A stretch of DNA of 5,098 bases, from NCBI GenBank assembly GCA_023260175.1, contig JALQWD010000022.1:1-5098 (forward strand), given 5' to 3'. Positions 1 through 5,098 of this stretch are shown piece after piece. Within the stretch, counting starts at the first letter, position 1. Each line of letters begins with the position of its first letter. The notes under the pieces are model-generated. The model searched no databases. It saw only the letters and a list, made by a program, of their open reading frames with translations, and was not told where the DNA came from. The translations under genes and the position numbers were made by a program. This DNA is from Candidatus Nanopelagicaceae bacterium. GTDB lineage: Bacteria > Actinomycetota > Actinomycetes > Nanopelagicales > Nanopelagicaceae.

Positions 1-1
1 A

Positions 2-70
2 CTCGGAACCCAACGACTACGTATGCCAGCTGCCGATGGCGTTCCGTATCGCAGAGGTGGCAGCAAGTAA
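2..70 (+). CDS. C-terminal tail of probable (nucleoside) ABC transporter permease, 5' partial
   Basis: Only the last 22 codons and a TAA stop lie in the window. The tail reads LGTQRLRMPAADGVPYRRG plus three residues. The 'PAADGVPY' ending resembles the C-terminal tails of actinobacterial simple-sugar/nucleoside ABC permeases (BPD_transp_2 type), which commonly end with a basic stretch followed by P-A-A-x-G-x-P-Y. The stop shares its last A with the cdd ATG (TAATG), which argues for a real upstream gene in the same operon. A nucleoside importer just ahead of cdd, deoA and add is a common arrangement and fits the pathway. The identification rests on a short tail and on context. The other two frames are also open across this stretch but resemble nothing I recognise. 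Confidence 0.5.
   Translation, partial: LGTQRLRMPAADGVPYRRGGSK
54..60 (+). promoter_or_regulatory. Ribosome binding site of cdd
   Basis: GAGGTGG lies 9 nt before the ATG at 70, inside the end of the upstream permease frame. It is a good Shine-Dalgarno match and supports that ATG as the cdd start, rather than an extension of the frame, which stays open to the window edge. Confidence 0.6.
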
Positions 71-456
71 TGGAGATCAACTGGGAAGAGATACACCAAC
101 GCGCGATTAGCGCCATGAAGAAGGCTTATGCGCCTTACTCAAACTTTCCTGTAGGAGTCGCAGCGTTAGTAAGCGATGGCCGAATTGTTGAAGGTTGCAA
201 TGTGGAAAATGCTTCCTACGGAGTAGGGCTTTGCGCTGAATGCGGATTGGTTTCAAATCTTGCAACTACAGGTGGCGGAAAGTTAGTTGCAATTGTCTGT
301 GTTGGTGGAGATAGCGAATATCTCGCTCCATGCGGACGTTGCCGCCAACTGCTCTTCGAGCATGGTGGGGCTGAAGCCTTATTAATGACCCCTGAAGGGC
401 CAAAAACCATGGCAGAGATGCTTCCTTGGGCCTTTGGACCTGAAGATCTTAAATGA
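70..456 (+). CDS. cdd: Cytidine deaminase
   Basis: Zinc-dependent cytosolic enzyme that hydrolyses cytidine and deoxycytidine to uridine and deoxyuridine plus ammonia in pyrimidine salvage. The 128 residues match the small homotetrameric family in length. Visible motifs: YSNFPVGVAA at about 23-32, substrate-binding N44 and E46 in CNVENASYG, zinc ligand C55 and proton-shuttling E57 in CAEC, and zinc ligands C88 and C91 in PCGRCRQ. The residue after CAE is Cys where Bacillus and many others have Arg; this Cys is usual in actinobacterial enzymes, for example that of M. tuberculosis. The ATG follows a good ribosome site and overlaps the upstream TAA by one base. The gene's TGA overlaps the deoA ATG (ATGA). 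Identification is firm. Confidence 0.96.
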   Translation: MEINWEEIHQRAISAMKKAYAPYSNFPVGVAALVSDGRIVEGCNVENASYGVGLCAECGLVSNLATTGGGKLVAIVCVGGDSEYLAPCGRCRQLLFEHGGAEALLMTPEGPKTMAEMLPWAFGPEDLK

Positions 457-1733
457 GCGAGCGATACACAGCGCCTGAAATCATCGCGCTAAAACGTGAT
501 CGCAAAGTTTTAAATGACGATCAGATTGATTGGATCGTTGATGCTTATACACGTGGCGCGGTAGCTGACGAACAGATGTCAGCTCTTGCAATGGCGATTT
601 TGCTAAATGGCATGGAGCGTCACGAAATTGCACGTTGGACCGATGCCATGATTCGTAGTGGCGAACGAATGAATTGGTCGATGCTCGATCGCCCAACTGT
701 CGATAAACATTCAACAGGCGGCGTCGGCGACAAAATCACTCTGCCATTAGTTCCACTCGTTGCATCATGCGGCGCTGCAGTTCCGCAATTATCTGGGCGC
801 GGACTAGGGCACACTGGCGGAACGCTAGATAAATTGGAATCAATTCCTGGTTGGAAAGCAGCACTTTCTAACGAAGAGATGTTAAAAGTTATTCAAGATA
901 CGGGCGGCGTAATTTGTGCAGCCGGAACCGGACTGGCTCCTGCTGATAAAAAACTTTATGCACTGCGCGATGTAACTGCGACAGTCGAAGCAATTCCATT
1001 AATTGCCTCTTCGATTATGAGTAAGAAAATTGCCGAAGGTACTGGATCATTAGTTCTTGATGTAAAAACAGGTAGCGGTGCATTTATGAGCGATCCTGTC
1101 AAAGCGCGCGAACTTGCAACGGTTATGGTTGAAATCGGAAAGAGTGCAGGTGTAAATATTCGTGCGCTAATTACTGCAATGGATGTGCCACTTGGCTTAA
1201 CTGCAGGTAACGCGCTAGAAGTTCGTGAATCTGTTGAAGTTTTAGCAGGTGGCGGCCCTGCAGATGTTGTAGAACTAACCGTTCTGCTTGCACGCGAAAT
1301 GTTAGAACTTGCTGGAATCAACGGAGTTGATCCTGCCGATAACTTGAAGAACGGCAAGGCAATGGATCATTGGCGCAGAATGATTAAAGCGCAAAATGGT
1401 GATCCTGATGGCGCTCTTCCTGTTGCTAAGGAGAAGTTGGTAATTAACGCTGAAAAGAGCGGCCAGATCACCCGTATGGATGCGCTAAAAGTAGGTGTTG
1501 CAGCTTGGCGATTAGGTGCCGGCCGCTCAAAGCAAGGCGAACAGCTGCAACTTGGTGCTGGCATAGAAATACATGCAAAACCTGGCGAGAAGATTGCAGC
1601 AGGTGCACCTTTATTTACTTTACATACAGATAAGCCAGAACTCTTCGAACGTGCGCAAGAGTCACTAGCAGGCGCAGTTGAATTTGATTCTAGTTATCAG
1701 AGATTGCCATTAGTTCTGGAGCGTATCGGTTGA
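453..1733 (+). CDS. deoA: Thymidine / pyrimidine-nucleoside phosphorylase
   Basis: Reversible phosphorolysis of thymidine, deoxyuridine and, in the broad-specificity PyNP type, uridine, giving a free base and (deoxy)ribose-1-phosphate. The 426 residues are typical. Order: N-terminal alpha domain (1-~70), glycine-rich KHSTGGVGDK at 85-94, the family signature SGRGLGHTGGTLDKLE at 114-129, RDVTATV from 172, SSIMSKK at 186-192, DVKTGSGAFM at 203-212, and the C-terminal PYNP domain at about 340-410 ending in HAKPGEKI and LFTLHTD. Residues equivalent to E. coli H85, R171, S186 and K190 are H86, R172, S187 and K191, all present. It takes uridine and deoxyuridine from Cdd. The start overlaps cdd by 4 nt with no strong ribosome site of its own, suggesting translational coupling. 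Sequence alone does not separate strict thymidine phosphorylase from PyNP. Confidence 0.95.
   Translation: MSERYTAPEIIALKRDRKVLNDDQIDWIVDAYTRGAVADEQMSALAMAILLNGMERHEIARWTDAMIRSGERMNWSMLDRPTVDKHSTGGVGDKITLPLVPLVASCGAAVPQLSGRGLGHTGGTLDKLESIPGWKAALSNEEMLKVIQDTGGVICAAGTGLAPADKKLYALRDVTATVEAIPLIASSIMSKKIAEGTGSLVLDVKTGSGAFMSDPVKARELATVMVEIGKSAGVNIRALITAMDVPLGLTAGNALEVRESVEVLAGGGPADVVELTVLLAREMLELAGINGVDPADNLKNGKAMDHWRRMIKAQNGDPDGALPVAKEKLVINAEKSGQITRMDALKVGVAAWRLGAGRSKQGEQLQLGAGIEIHAKPGEKIAAGAPLFTLHTDKPELFERAQESLAGAVEFDSSYQRLPLVLERIG
1718..1721 (+). promoter_or_regulatory. Ribosome binding site supporting the TTG start of add
   Basis: GGAG within the last codons of deoA sits 8 nt before the TTG at 1730. 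It supports initiation at this non-ATG codon, which is needed to include the metal-binding HDH motif. Confidence 0.55.
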
Positions 1734-2737
1734 TTAAATTACCAAAAGTCTTACTTCATGATCATTTAGATGGTGGATTAAGACCAGAGACAATAATTGA
1801 AATTTCTGAAGAGATTGGTTACCGGAAGCTTCCAACTTACAAAGCAGCAGAATTAGCTGATTGGTATCAGGCAGCCTGTGATTCTGGTTCGCTAGTTAGA
1901 TATTTAGAGACTTTTGATCACACAATTGCGGTAATGCAGCGTGAACAAGATTTGATCAGAGTTGCTCGCGAAGCAGCAATTGATTTAGCAAATGACGGCG
2001 TTGTTTATGCCGAAGTACGTGTTGCTCCAGAGCATTTCACCAAACAGGGTATGGTTTTAGAACAAGTTGTAGAAGCAATGCTTGAAGGTTATCGCCAGGG
2101 AGAATCGCAAACCGGCATTAAGGTAAATGCAATCTTGTGTGGAATGCGCCAACTAAATATGTCGCAGACAGTTGCCGAATTGGTAGTTAAGTATCGTGAT
2201 CAAGGCGTAGTTGGGTTTGATATAGCTGGTCCAGAAGTTGGTTTCCCGCCGACTCTGCAACAAGATACCTTTGATTATTTACGACGTAATGGCGTTCCAT
2301 ACACAATTCACGCCGGAGAAGCAGATGGACCAACATCTATCGATTTAGCAATTAACTCTTGTGGCGCCAATCGAATTGGACACGGCGTAAGAATTGTTGA
2401 TGATTTGCCAGATGGTCGGATTGCAAAGCAGGTTTTAGAGCAGCAGATTCACTTAGAAGTGGCGCCAACTTCTAATCTGCAAACTGGTGTTGCTGATACC
2501 TATGCGCACCATCCAATCGAAAAACTCTTTGATTTAGGCTTCAATATCGGCATAAATACTGACAATAGATTGATGAGTCGCACCAGCATGAGCCACGAAT
2601 TTGCTGAATGCAAGAAAGCTTTTGGTTGGGGTTTGGCAGAATTTCGCGAGCTGACAATAAGCGCTATGAATGCGGCATTTATAGATGATAAAAGTGAATT
2701 CTTAAAGAAGATTGGAGCTGGATATGATCAATTTTAA
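1730..2737 (+). CDS. add: Adenosine deaminase
   Basis: Metal-dependent TIM-barrel amidohydrolase converting adenosine and deoxyadenosine to inosine and deoxyinosine plus ammonia. The 335 residues are typical. Motifs: zinc ligands H10 and H12 in LLHDHLDGGLRP, VYAEVRVAPE at 92-101, zinc ligand H194 and catalytic E197 in TIHAGEADG, H218 in RIGHGVRI, and zinc ligand D278 in INTDNRLMS. Position 279 is Asn where mammalian and E. coli types have a second Asp; I recall this NTDNRLMS form from actinobacterial adenosine deaminases, so it is probably a lineage variant. The start must be TTG, because the next in-frame Met is residue 69, past the HDH motif. TTGA overlaps the deoA stop by 4 nt. Its product inosine would be cleaved by a nucleoside hydrolase or a purine nucleoside phosphorylase. 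Related amidohydrolases such as adenine deaminase are less likely given the nucleoside operon. Confidence 0.93.
   Translation: MIKLPKVLLHDHLDGGLRPETIIEISEEIGYRKLPTYKAAELADWYQAACDSGSLVRYLETFDHTIAVMQREQDLIRVAREAAIDLANDGVVYAEVRVAPEHFTKQGMVLEQVVEAMLEGYRQGESQTGIKVNAILCGMRQLNMSQTVAELVVKYRDQGVVGFDIAGPEVGFPPTLQQDTFDYLRRNGVPYTIHAGEADGPTSIDLAINSCGANRIGHGVRIVDDLPDGRIAKQVLEQQIHLEVAPTSNLQTGVADTYAHHPIEKLFDLGFNIGINTDNRLMSRTSMSHEFAECKKAFGWGLAEFRELTISAMNAAFIDDKSEFLKKIGAGYDQF
2714..2717 (+). promoter_or_regulatory. Ribosome binding site that decides the P450 start
   Basis: GGAG lies 6 nt before the ATG at 2724. A TTG at 2712, four codons upstream in frame, would use this same sequence as codons and leave itself no ribosome site, so the ATG is the better start. 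Confidence 0.6.
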
Positions 2738-3899
2738 CGATAAGGATTTCTTGGTTAATCCATACCCTGGCCTAGCTAAATTGCGTAGCGCCGGTAAGCC
2801 TATCTGGCACGAAGAGACTCAAATGTTTCTAGCTGCTAAATATGATGATGCAAATGCAGTGCTTCGAAATAAATCGCTGGGCCGCATCTTTAAAGCTAAA
2901 GAACCAGAATCAGAGTGGTCAACTTTTAACTGGCTACACGCTGATTCAATTCTTGATTCCGAACCACCAAAGCACACCCGATTACGTGCATTGGTTTCTA
3001 AAGCTTTCAATAAGAATATTATTGAAAGCCAGAGAGATATCATCAATAAGATTGTCGATGATTTAATTTTGGATATTCAGAAAAAGGACGGCAACTTCGA
3101 CCTAATTGCAGATTTTGCGGAGCCGCTACCGGTAAAGGTGATTGTGGCAATGCTTGGCTTTCCAGAAGAAGATGAGCATCTGCTTCGTCCTTGGTCACAA
3201 GCAATCGTAAAGATGTATGAAGTAAATCCAACCGCAGAGGTCCAAGCTAACGCCAAGAGGGCCGCGGGCGAATTTGCCGATTATGTACAGAAATTGTCAG
3301 ATCAGCGTAAAGAAGTTCCGGGAAGCGATCTCATTACAGATTTAGTTAGGGTAGAAGAGCAAGGCGAAAAGTTAAATGCTCATGAACTAATCGCCACATG
3401 TGTACTGCTTTTGAATGCTGGTCACGAAGCAAGCGTTAATGGTTTTGGAAACGGAGCAGTAGCGCTGTTAGAACGTGAAGATCAGTTCAATCTACTTCGC
3501 AATAATCCAGAGGCGCTTTCAGCAACCGCAGTCGAGGAATTCCTTCGTTTTGACGCTCCATTGCACCTATTTGAGCGTACTGCGACGGCAGATACAGAGG
3601 TTGGTGGAGTAGAGATCAAGAAAGGGCAGAAGATTGCTTCTTTACTTGGTTCTGCCAATCGCGATGAAGAGCATTTTGCTAACGCAGATCGGATGGATAT
3701 TACTCGTGATCCAAATCCGCATATTGGTTTTGGCGCAGGTATTCACTTCTGTTTAGGCGGGCCACTTGCTCGTTTAGAAATGGGAATAGCGCTACCTAAA
3801 TTGGTAAAAGCCTTTCCTAATATGAAGATTGCAAGCGAACCGGTTCGTAGACCAACATTCGTGCTACGTGGTTATGAAAAGGTCGAAATCTCTTCATAA
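2724..3899 (+). CDS. Cytochrome P450 monooxygenase (soluble, bacterial class)
   Basis: Haem-thiolate monooxygenase of 391 residues, with no signal peptide or membrane anchor visible, so cytosolic and dependent on separate redox partners; no ferredoxin or reductase is in the window. Motifs, numbered from the ATG: C-helix EPPKHTRLR at 80-88; I-helix AGHEAS at 232-237; ExxR as E272-R275 in VEEFLRFDAP; a conserved ERTATADTEVGG segment near 284-295; and the haem loop FGAGIHFCLGGPLARLE from 336 with Cys ligand C343. The usual acid-threonine pair of the I-helix is altered: E235 is present, the next residue is Ala236, and the hydroxyl sits one place on, at Ser237. Comparable AGHEAT forms occur in other actinobacterial P450s. 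The gene overlaps add by 14 nt, placing it in the nucleoside operon, and its 3' end overlaps the convergent kinase gene by 28 nt. Substrate and CYP family cannot be read from the sequence. Confidence 0.93.
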   Translation: MINFNDKDFLVNPYPGLAKLRSAGKPIWHEETQMFLAAKYDDANAVLRNKSLGRIFKAKEPESEWSTFNWLHADSILDSEPPKHTRLRALVSKAFNKNIIESQRDIINKIVDDLILDIQKKDGNFDLIADFAEPLPVKVIVAMLGFPEEDEHLLRPWSQAIVKMYEVNPTAEVQANAKRAAGEFADYVQKLSDQRKEVPGSDLITDLVRVEEQGEKLNAHELIATCVLLLNAGHEASVNGFGNGAVALLEREDQFNLLRNNPEALSATAVEEFLRFDAPLHLFERTATADTEVGGVEIKKGQKIASLLGSANRDEEHFANADRMDITRDPNPHIGFGAGIHFCLGGPLARLEMGIALPKLVKAFPNMKIASEPVRRPTFVLRGYEKVEISS

Positions 3900-4714
3900 G
3901 TTGGATACGAACTCTGCGCTCCCTTTTTAGTAACACTTAAACCTGCAGCAACGCAACCAAATTTAATCGCCTGCTCGACTCCTTCATGGAGCTTTGCAGC
4001 AAACGCACCCACGAAACTATCTCCAGCCCCAGTGGTATCAATAGCGTTTACTTTAATTGCAGGCACATGCAAATCTGAATTTAAATGACGAACACCTTTT
4101 TCGCCTTCGGTTACCAGAATGTTTCCGGCAATATCGCCTAGCGCAGCATATTCAGTTTCATTTGGAATTATCCAATCACAATTAGCGATCAGTTCCTCAC
4201 TAAGCTTCTCAAAAGGTGCAGGGTTTAAGATTGTGATTGCACCCCGCGCTTTTGCTGCTATGAATGCGGCCAGAGTTACCTCTTGTTTGATTTCGCATTG
4301 ACCAATCACGATATCTAAGTTATCAATTTCAGATATAGCAGCGGCTGCTCTAGTTGCATCAATGTTGTGATTTGCTCCAGGGATAATCACAATTCTATTT
4401 TCACCACTGGCCTCAACCCAAATATGTGCAACACCAGAAGGTGTCTCGTCTTTAAGCACATACTGATCGTTGATGCCGCGATCTTTGAAATTTTTGGAAA
4501 GTGAATTACCAAATACATCTTTCCCAATTTGACCGACAAAGTAGACCTTGGCGCCAGCGAGGGAGGCCATAACTGCCTGATTAGCGCCTTTACCGCCAAA
4601 ACCCGTTGTAAATTGCTTGCCAACCAAGGTCTCGCCGGCTTCTGGCACCTTATCGACATAGGCAGTCAGATCCATCATCGCACTACCGACAACTGCAATC
4701 ACTGGTTGGCTCAT
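3872..4714 (-). CDS. rbsK: Ribokinase-like PfkB-family sugar kinase
   Basis: Probably phosphorylates D-ribose to ribose-5-phosphate with ATP. The 280 residues show the PfkB fold: N-terminal AVVGSAMMDL with D15 at the sugar site, PEAGETL at 24-30, PfkB signature 1 starting GGKGANQAVMASLAGAK at 40, E141 equivalent to E. coli RbsK E143, NPAP at 164-167, PNETE at 184-188, and signature 2 DTTGAGDSF at 226-234 with catalytic base D232. The KKGAQSSYP ending matches ribokinases closely. It is short for the family (about 300-310) because about 19 residues, roughly one helix, are absent between NETE and the TEGEKG nucleotide loop. The frame is open upstream to 4867 but only the sequence from the Met at 4714 aligns with the family. 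That start has no ribosome site and a -10-like hexamer 7 nt upstream, so a leaderless mRNA is likely. Another sugar or nucleoside kinase of the same family is possible. Confidence 0.88.
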   Translation of the reverse strand: MSQPVIAVVGSAMMDLTAYVDKVPEAGETLVGKQFTTGFGGKGANQAVMASLAGAKVYFVGQIGKDVFGNSLSKNFKDRGINDQYVLKDETPSGVAHIWVEASGENRIVIIPGANHNIDATRAAAAISEIDNLDIVIGQCEIKQEVTLAAFIAAKARGAITILNPAPFEKLSEELIANCDWIIPNETEYAALGDIAGNILVTEGEKGVRHLNSDLHVPAIKVNAIDTTGAGDSFVGAFAAKLHEGVEQAIKFGCVAAGLSVTKKGAQSSYPTYEEISTFS

Positions 4715-4721
4715 AAAAGTA

Positions 4722-4727
4722 ATTCTA
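4722..4727 (-). promoter_or_regulatory. Putative -10 element for the ribokinase gene (leaderless)
   Basis: TAGAAT on the minus strand ends 7 nt before the ATG at 4714, the spacing expected if transcription starts at or beside the start codon. TTCATA (minus strand, 4750-4745) sits 17 nt upstream and matches the -35 consensus TTGACA at 4 of 6 positions; it overlaps the start of the divergent hydrolase. There is no Shine-Dalgarno in the 31-bp gap. Confidence 0.45.
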
Positions 4728-4731
4728 TGGT

Positions 4732-4737
4732 TAGAAT
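4732..4737 (+). promoter_or_regulatory. Putative -10 element for the nucleoside hydrolase gene (leaderless)
   Basis: TAGAAT on the plus strand ends 8 nt before the ATG at 4746, consistent with a leaderless transcript. I see no convincing -35 hexamer at 16-18 nt; that position falls over the first codons of the ribokinase. There is no Shine-Dalgarno upstream of the ATG. Confidence 0.42.
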
Positions 4738-4745
4738 TTCGAATT

Positions 4746-5006
4746 ATGAAGAAGCACCCAATAATTCTTGACGTTGATACTGGTTTTGATGATGCATTTG
4801 CAGTCCTTTTTGCGGCGATGAATCCAGAGGTGGAGTTGTTGGGTATTACCTGCGTAGATGGCAACACAAACGTACATCAGGTTGTTAAAAATACGATGAT
4901 TGTTCTTGATGCTGCCGGTGCAGTAGATATTCCCGTTGCCAAGGGCGCTACCAGACCACTGGTGGAAGAACCGCTTTATCTATCAATGTATAAAAATTTA
5001 AAGTAA
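4746..5006 (+). CDS. Inosine/uridine-preferring nucleoside hydrolase, N-terminal fragment
   Basis: The family hydrolyses N-ribosyl nucleosides to ribose and free base using a calcium-bound water. This reading frame has 86 residues against about 310 normally. It holds the N-terminal signature ILDVDTGFDDAFAVLFA, with D11, D15 and D16 equivalent to Crithidia IU-NH D10, D14 and D15, then LLGITCVDGN with N40, and DIPVAKGATRPLVEEPLY at 61-78, all as expected. After about L79 the resemblance stops: the family's next HGxxG segment is missing, and SMYKNLK then a TAA follow in AT-rich sequence. The second half of the metal and ribose site (equivalents of T126, N160, N168, H241 and D242) is absent, so the product as written should be inactive. 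Neither alternative frame restores the family sequence, so this is not a simple frameshift. The fragment lies divergent from ribokinase, a sensible partner for the intact enzyme. Confidence 0.78.
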   Translation: MKKHPIILDVDTGFDDAFAVLFAAMNPEVELLGITCVDGNTNVHQVVKNTMIVLDAAGAVDIPVAKGATRPLVEEPLYLSMYKNLK

Positions 5007-5098
5007 AAAACAAGAATATTAATTCAAAAAGGCTAACTTTGTGCCAATTTTTAAAATGCACTTATTTAAATTTTGTAAAGATAAGCAGATATGGCAAA
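5007..5098. other. AT-rich tail of unknown origin
   Basis: From about 4982 to the window end only 25 of 117 bases are G or C, about half the level of the genes to the left. Plus frames are open to the edge from 4994 (no ATG) and from 5023 (possible GTG 5041 or ATG 5056, with a weak AAAAGG upstream), and one minus frame is open from the edge to a stop at 5019. None gives a recognisable protein and all are too short to call at this composition. It may be the edge of inserted DNA or an assembly join. Confidence 0.5.
5041..5061. repeat. Imperfect palindrome in the AT-rich tail
   Basis: GTGC (5041-5044) pairs with GCAC (5058-5061), and ATTTT (5047-5051) with AAAAT (5053-5057), around a single central T; CA at 5045-5046 is unpaired. 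A one-base centre suits a protein-binding dyad better than an RNA hairpin. Its A/T core makes part of this symmetry likely by chance. Confidence 0.25.

Larger units (their letters stand above)
4721..4738. repeat. Perfect 7-bp inverted repeat in the divergent intergenic gap
   Basis: AATTCTA (4721-4727) and TAGAATT (4732-4738) are exact reverse complements around a 4-bp TGGT spacer. They occupy the middle of the 31-bp gap between the two divergent start codons. The arms contain both candidate -10 hexamers, so the symmetry may be a bidirectional promoter, an operator, or both. Confidence 0.6.

Noticed and set aside
1..69. In-frame upstream extension of cdd to the window edge
   Set aside because: The frame is open but has no match to cytidine deaminase, while another frame in the same stretch gives a permease-like tail ending at the cdd ATG.
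956..1357. Minus-strand open frame of 133 codons
   Set aside because: It lies fully inside deoA, opposite a well-conserved stretch including catalytic motifs, is rich in Ser/Thr/Pro as expected for a shadow frame, and resembles no family.
2712..2723. TTG start for the P450, four codons upstream
   Set aside because: The TTGGAG there serves better as the ribosome site for the ATG at 2724, and the TTG has no ribosome site of its own.
3920..3930. T-run after the P450 as an intrinsic terminator
   Set aside because: I find no G/C-rich stem ahead of it, and it is part of the ribokinase coding sequence on the other strand.
4529..4771. Plus-strand open frame of 80 codons
   Set aside because: It is antisense to the conserved PfkB signature of the ribokinase and runs through the divergent gap; it has no recognisable features.
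4715..4867. N-terminal extension of the ribokinase frame to an ATG at 4867
   Set aside because: The extra 51 residues have no PfkB similarity and are antisense to the hydrolase signature; the Met at 4714 lines up with the family N-terminus.
4970..5060. A frameshift as the cause of the short nucleoside hydrolase
   Set aside because: Both other frames were read across the break; each meets a stop within ten codons and neither gives the expected HGxxG segment.
4993..5074. Inverted pair AAAATTTAAA (4993-5002) and TTTAAATTTT (5065-5074)
   Set aside because: Ten-base A/T-only matches are expected by chance in DNA that is about 79% A+T.

Overview
The window looks like chromosomal DNA from a moderately low-GC actinobacterium. 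One sampled line, 1021-1080, has 24 G/C in 60. The cytidine deaminase has CAEC at its zinc site and the adenosine deaminase has NTDNRLMS; both variants are familiar from actinobacterial homologues such as those of Mycobacterium. TTG start use and apparently leaderless genes also fit. A streamlined freshwater lineage (acI/Nanopelagicales-like) is a reasonable guess, but the sequence alone does not prove it.

Layout, plus strand, 1-3899: the tail of a probable nucleoside ABC-transporter permease, then cytidine deaminase (cdd, 70-456), pyrimidine/thymidine phosphorylase (deoA, 453-1733), adenosine deaminase (add, 1730-2737) and a cytochrome P450 (2724-3899). Every stop overlaps the next start (TAATG, ATGA, TTGA, then 14 nt), so this reads as one translationally coupled operon. 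On the minus strand, a short ribokinase-type PfkB sugar kinase (3872-4714) converges on the P450 and overlaps its 3' end by 28 nt. Divergent from the kinase, only 31 bp away, is the start of an inosine/uridine-type nucleoside hydrolase (4746-5006). It keeps only about the first quarter of the family before a stop, and the final ~117 bases are very AT-rich (25 G/C in 117). No gene-free stretch exceeds 300 bases.

How the genes fit: the operon would import nucleosides, deaminate cytidine to uridine and adenosine to inosine, and cleave pyrimidine nucleosides with phosphate. The divergent pair would hydrolyse nucleosides to base plus ribose and phosphorylate the ribose. Together they make a nucleoside carbon/nitrogen scavenging locus. 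The points that do not fit are the P450 locked into the salvage operon, the truncated hydrolase at an abrupt composition break, and a symmetric promoter-like palindrome in the 31-bp divergent gap.
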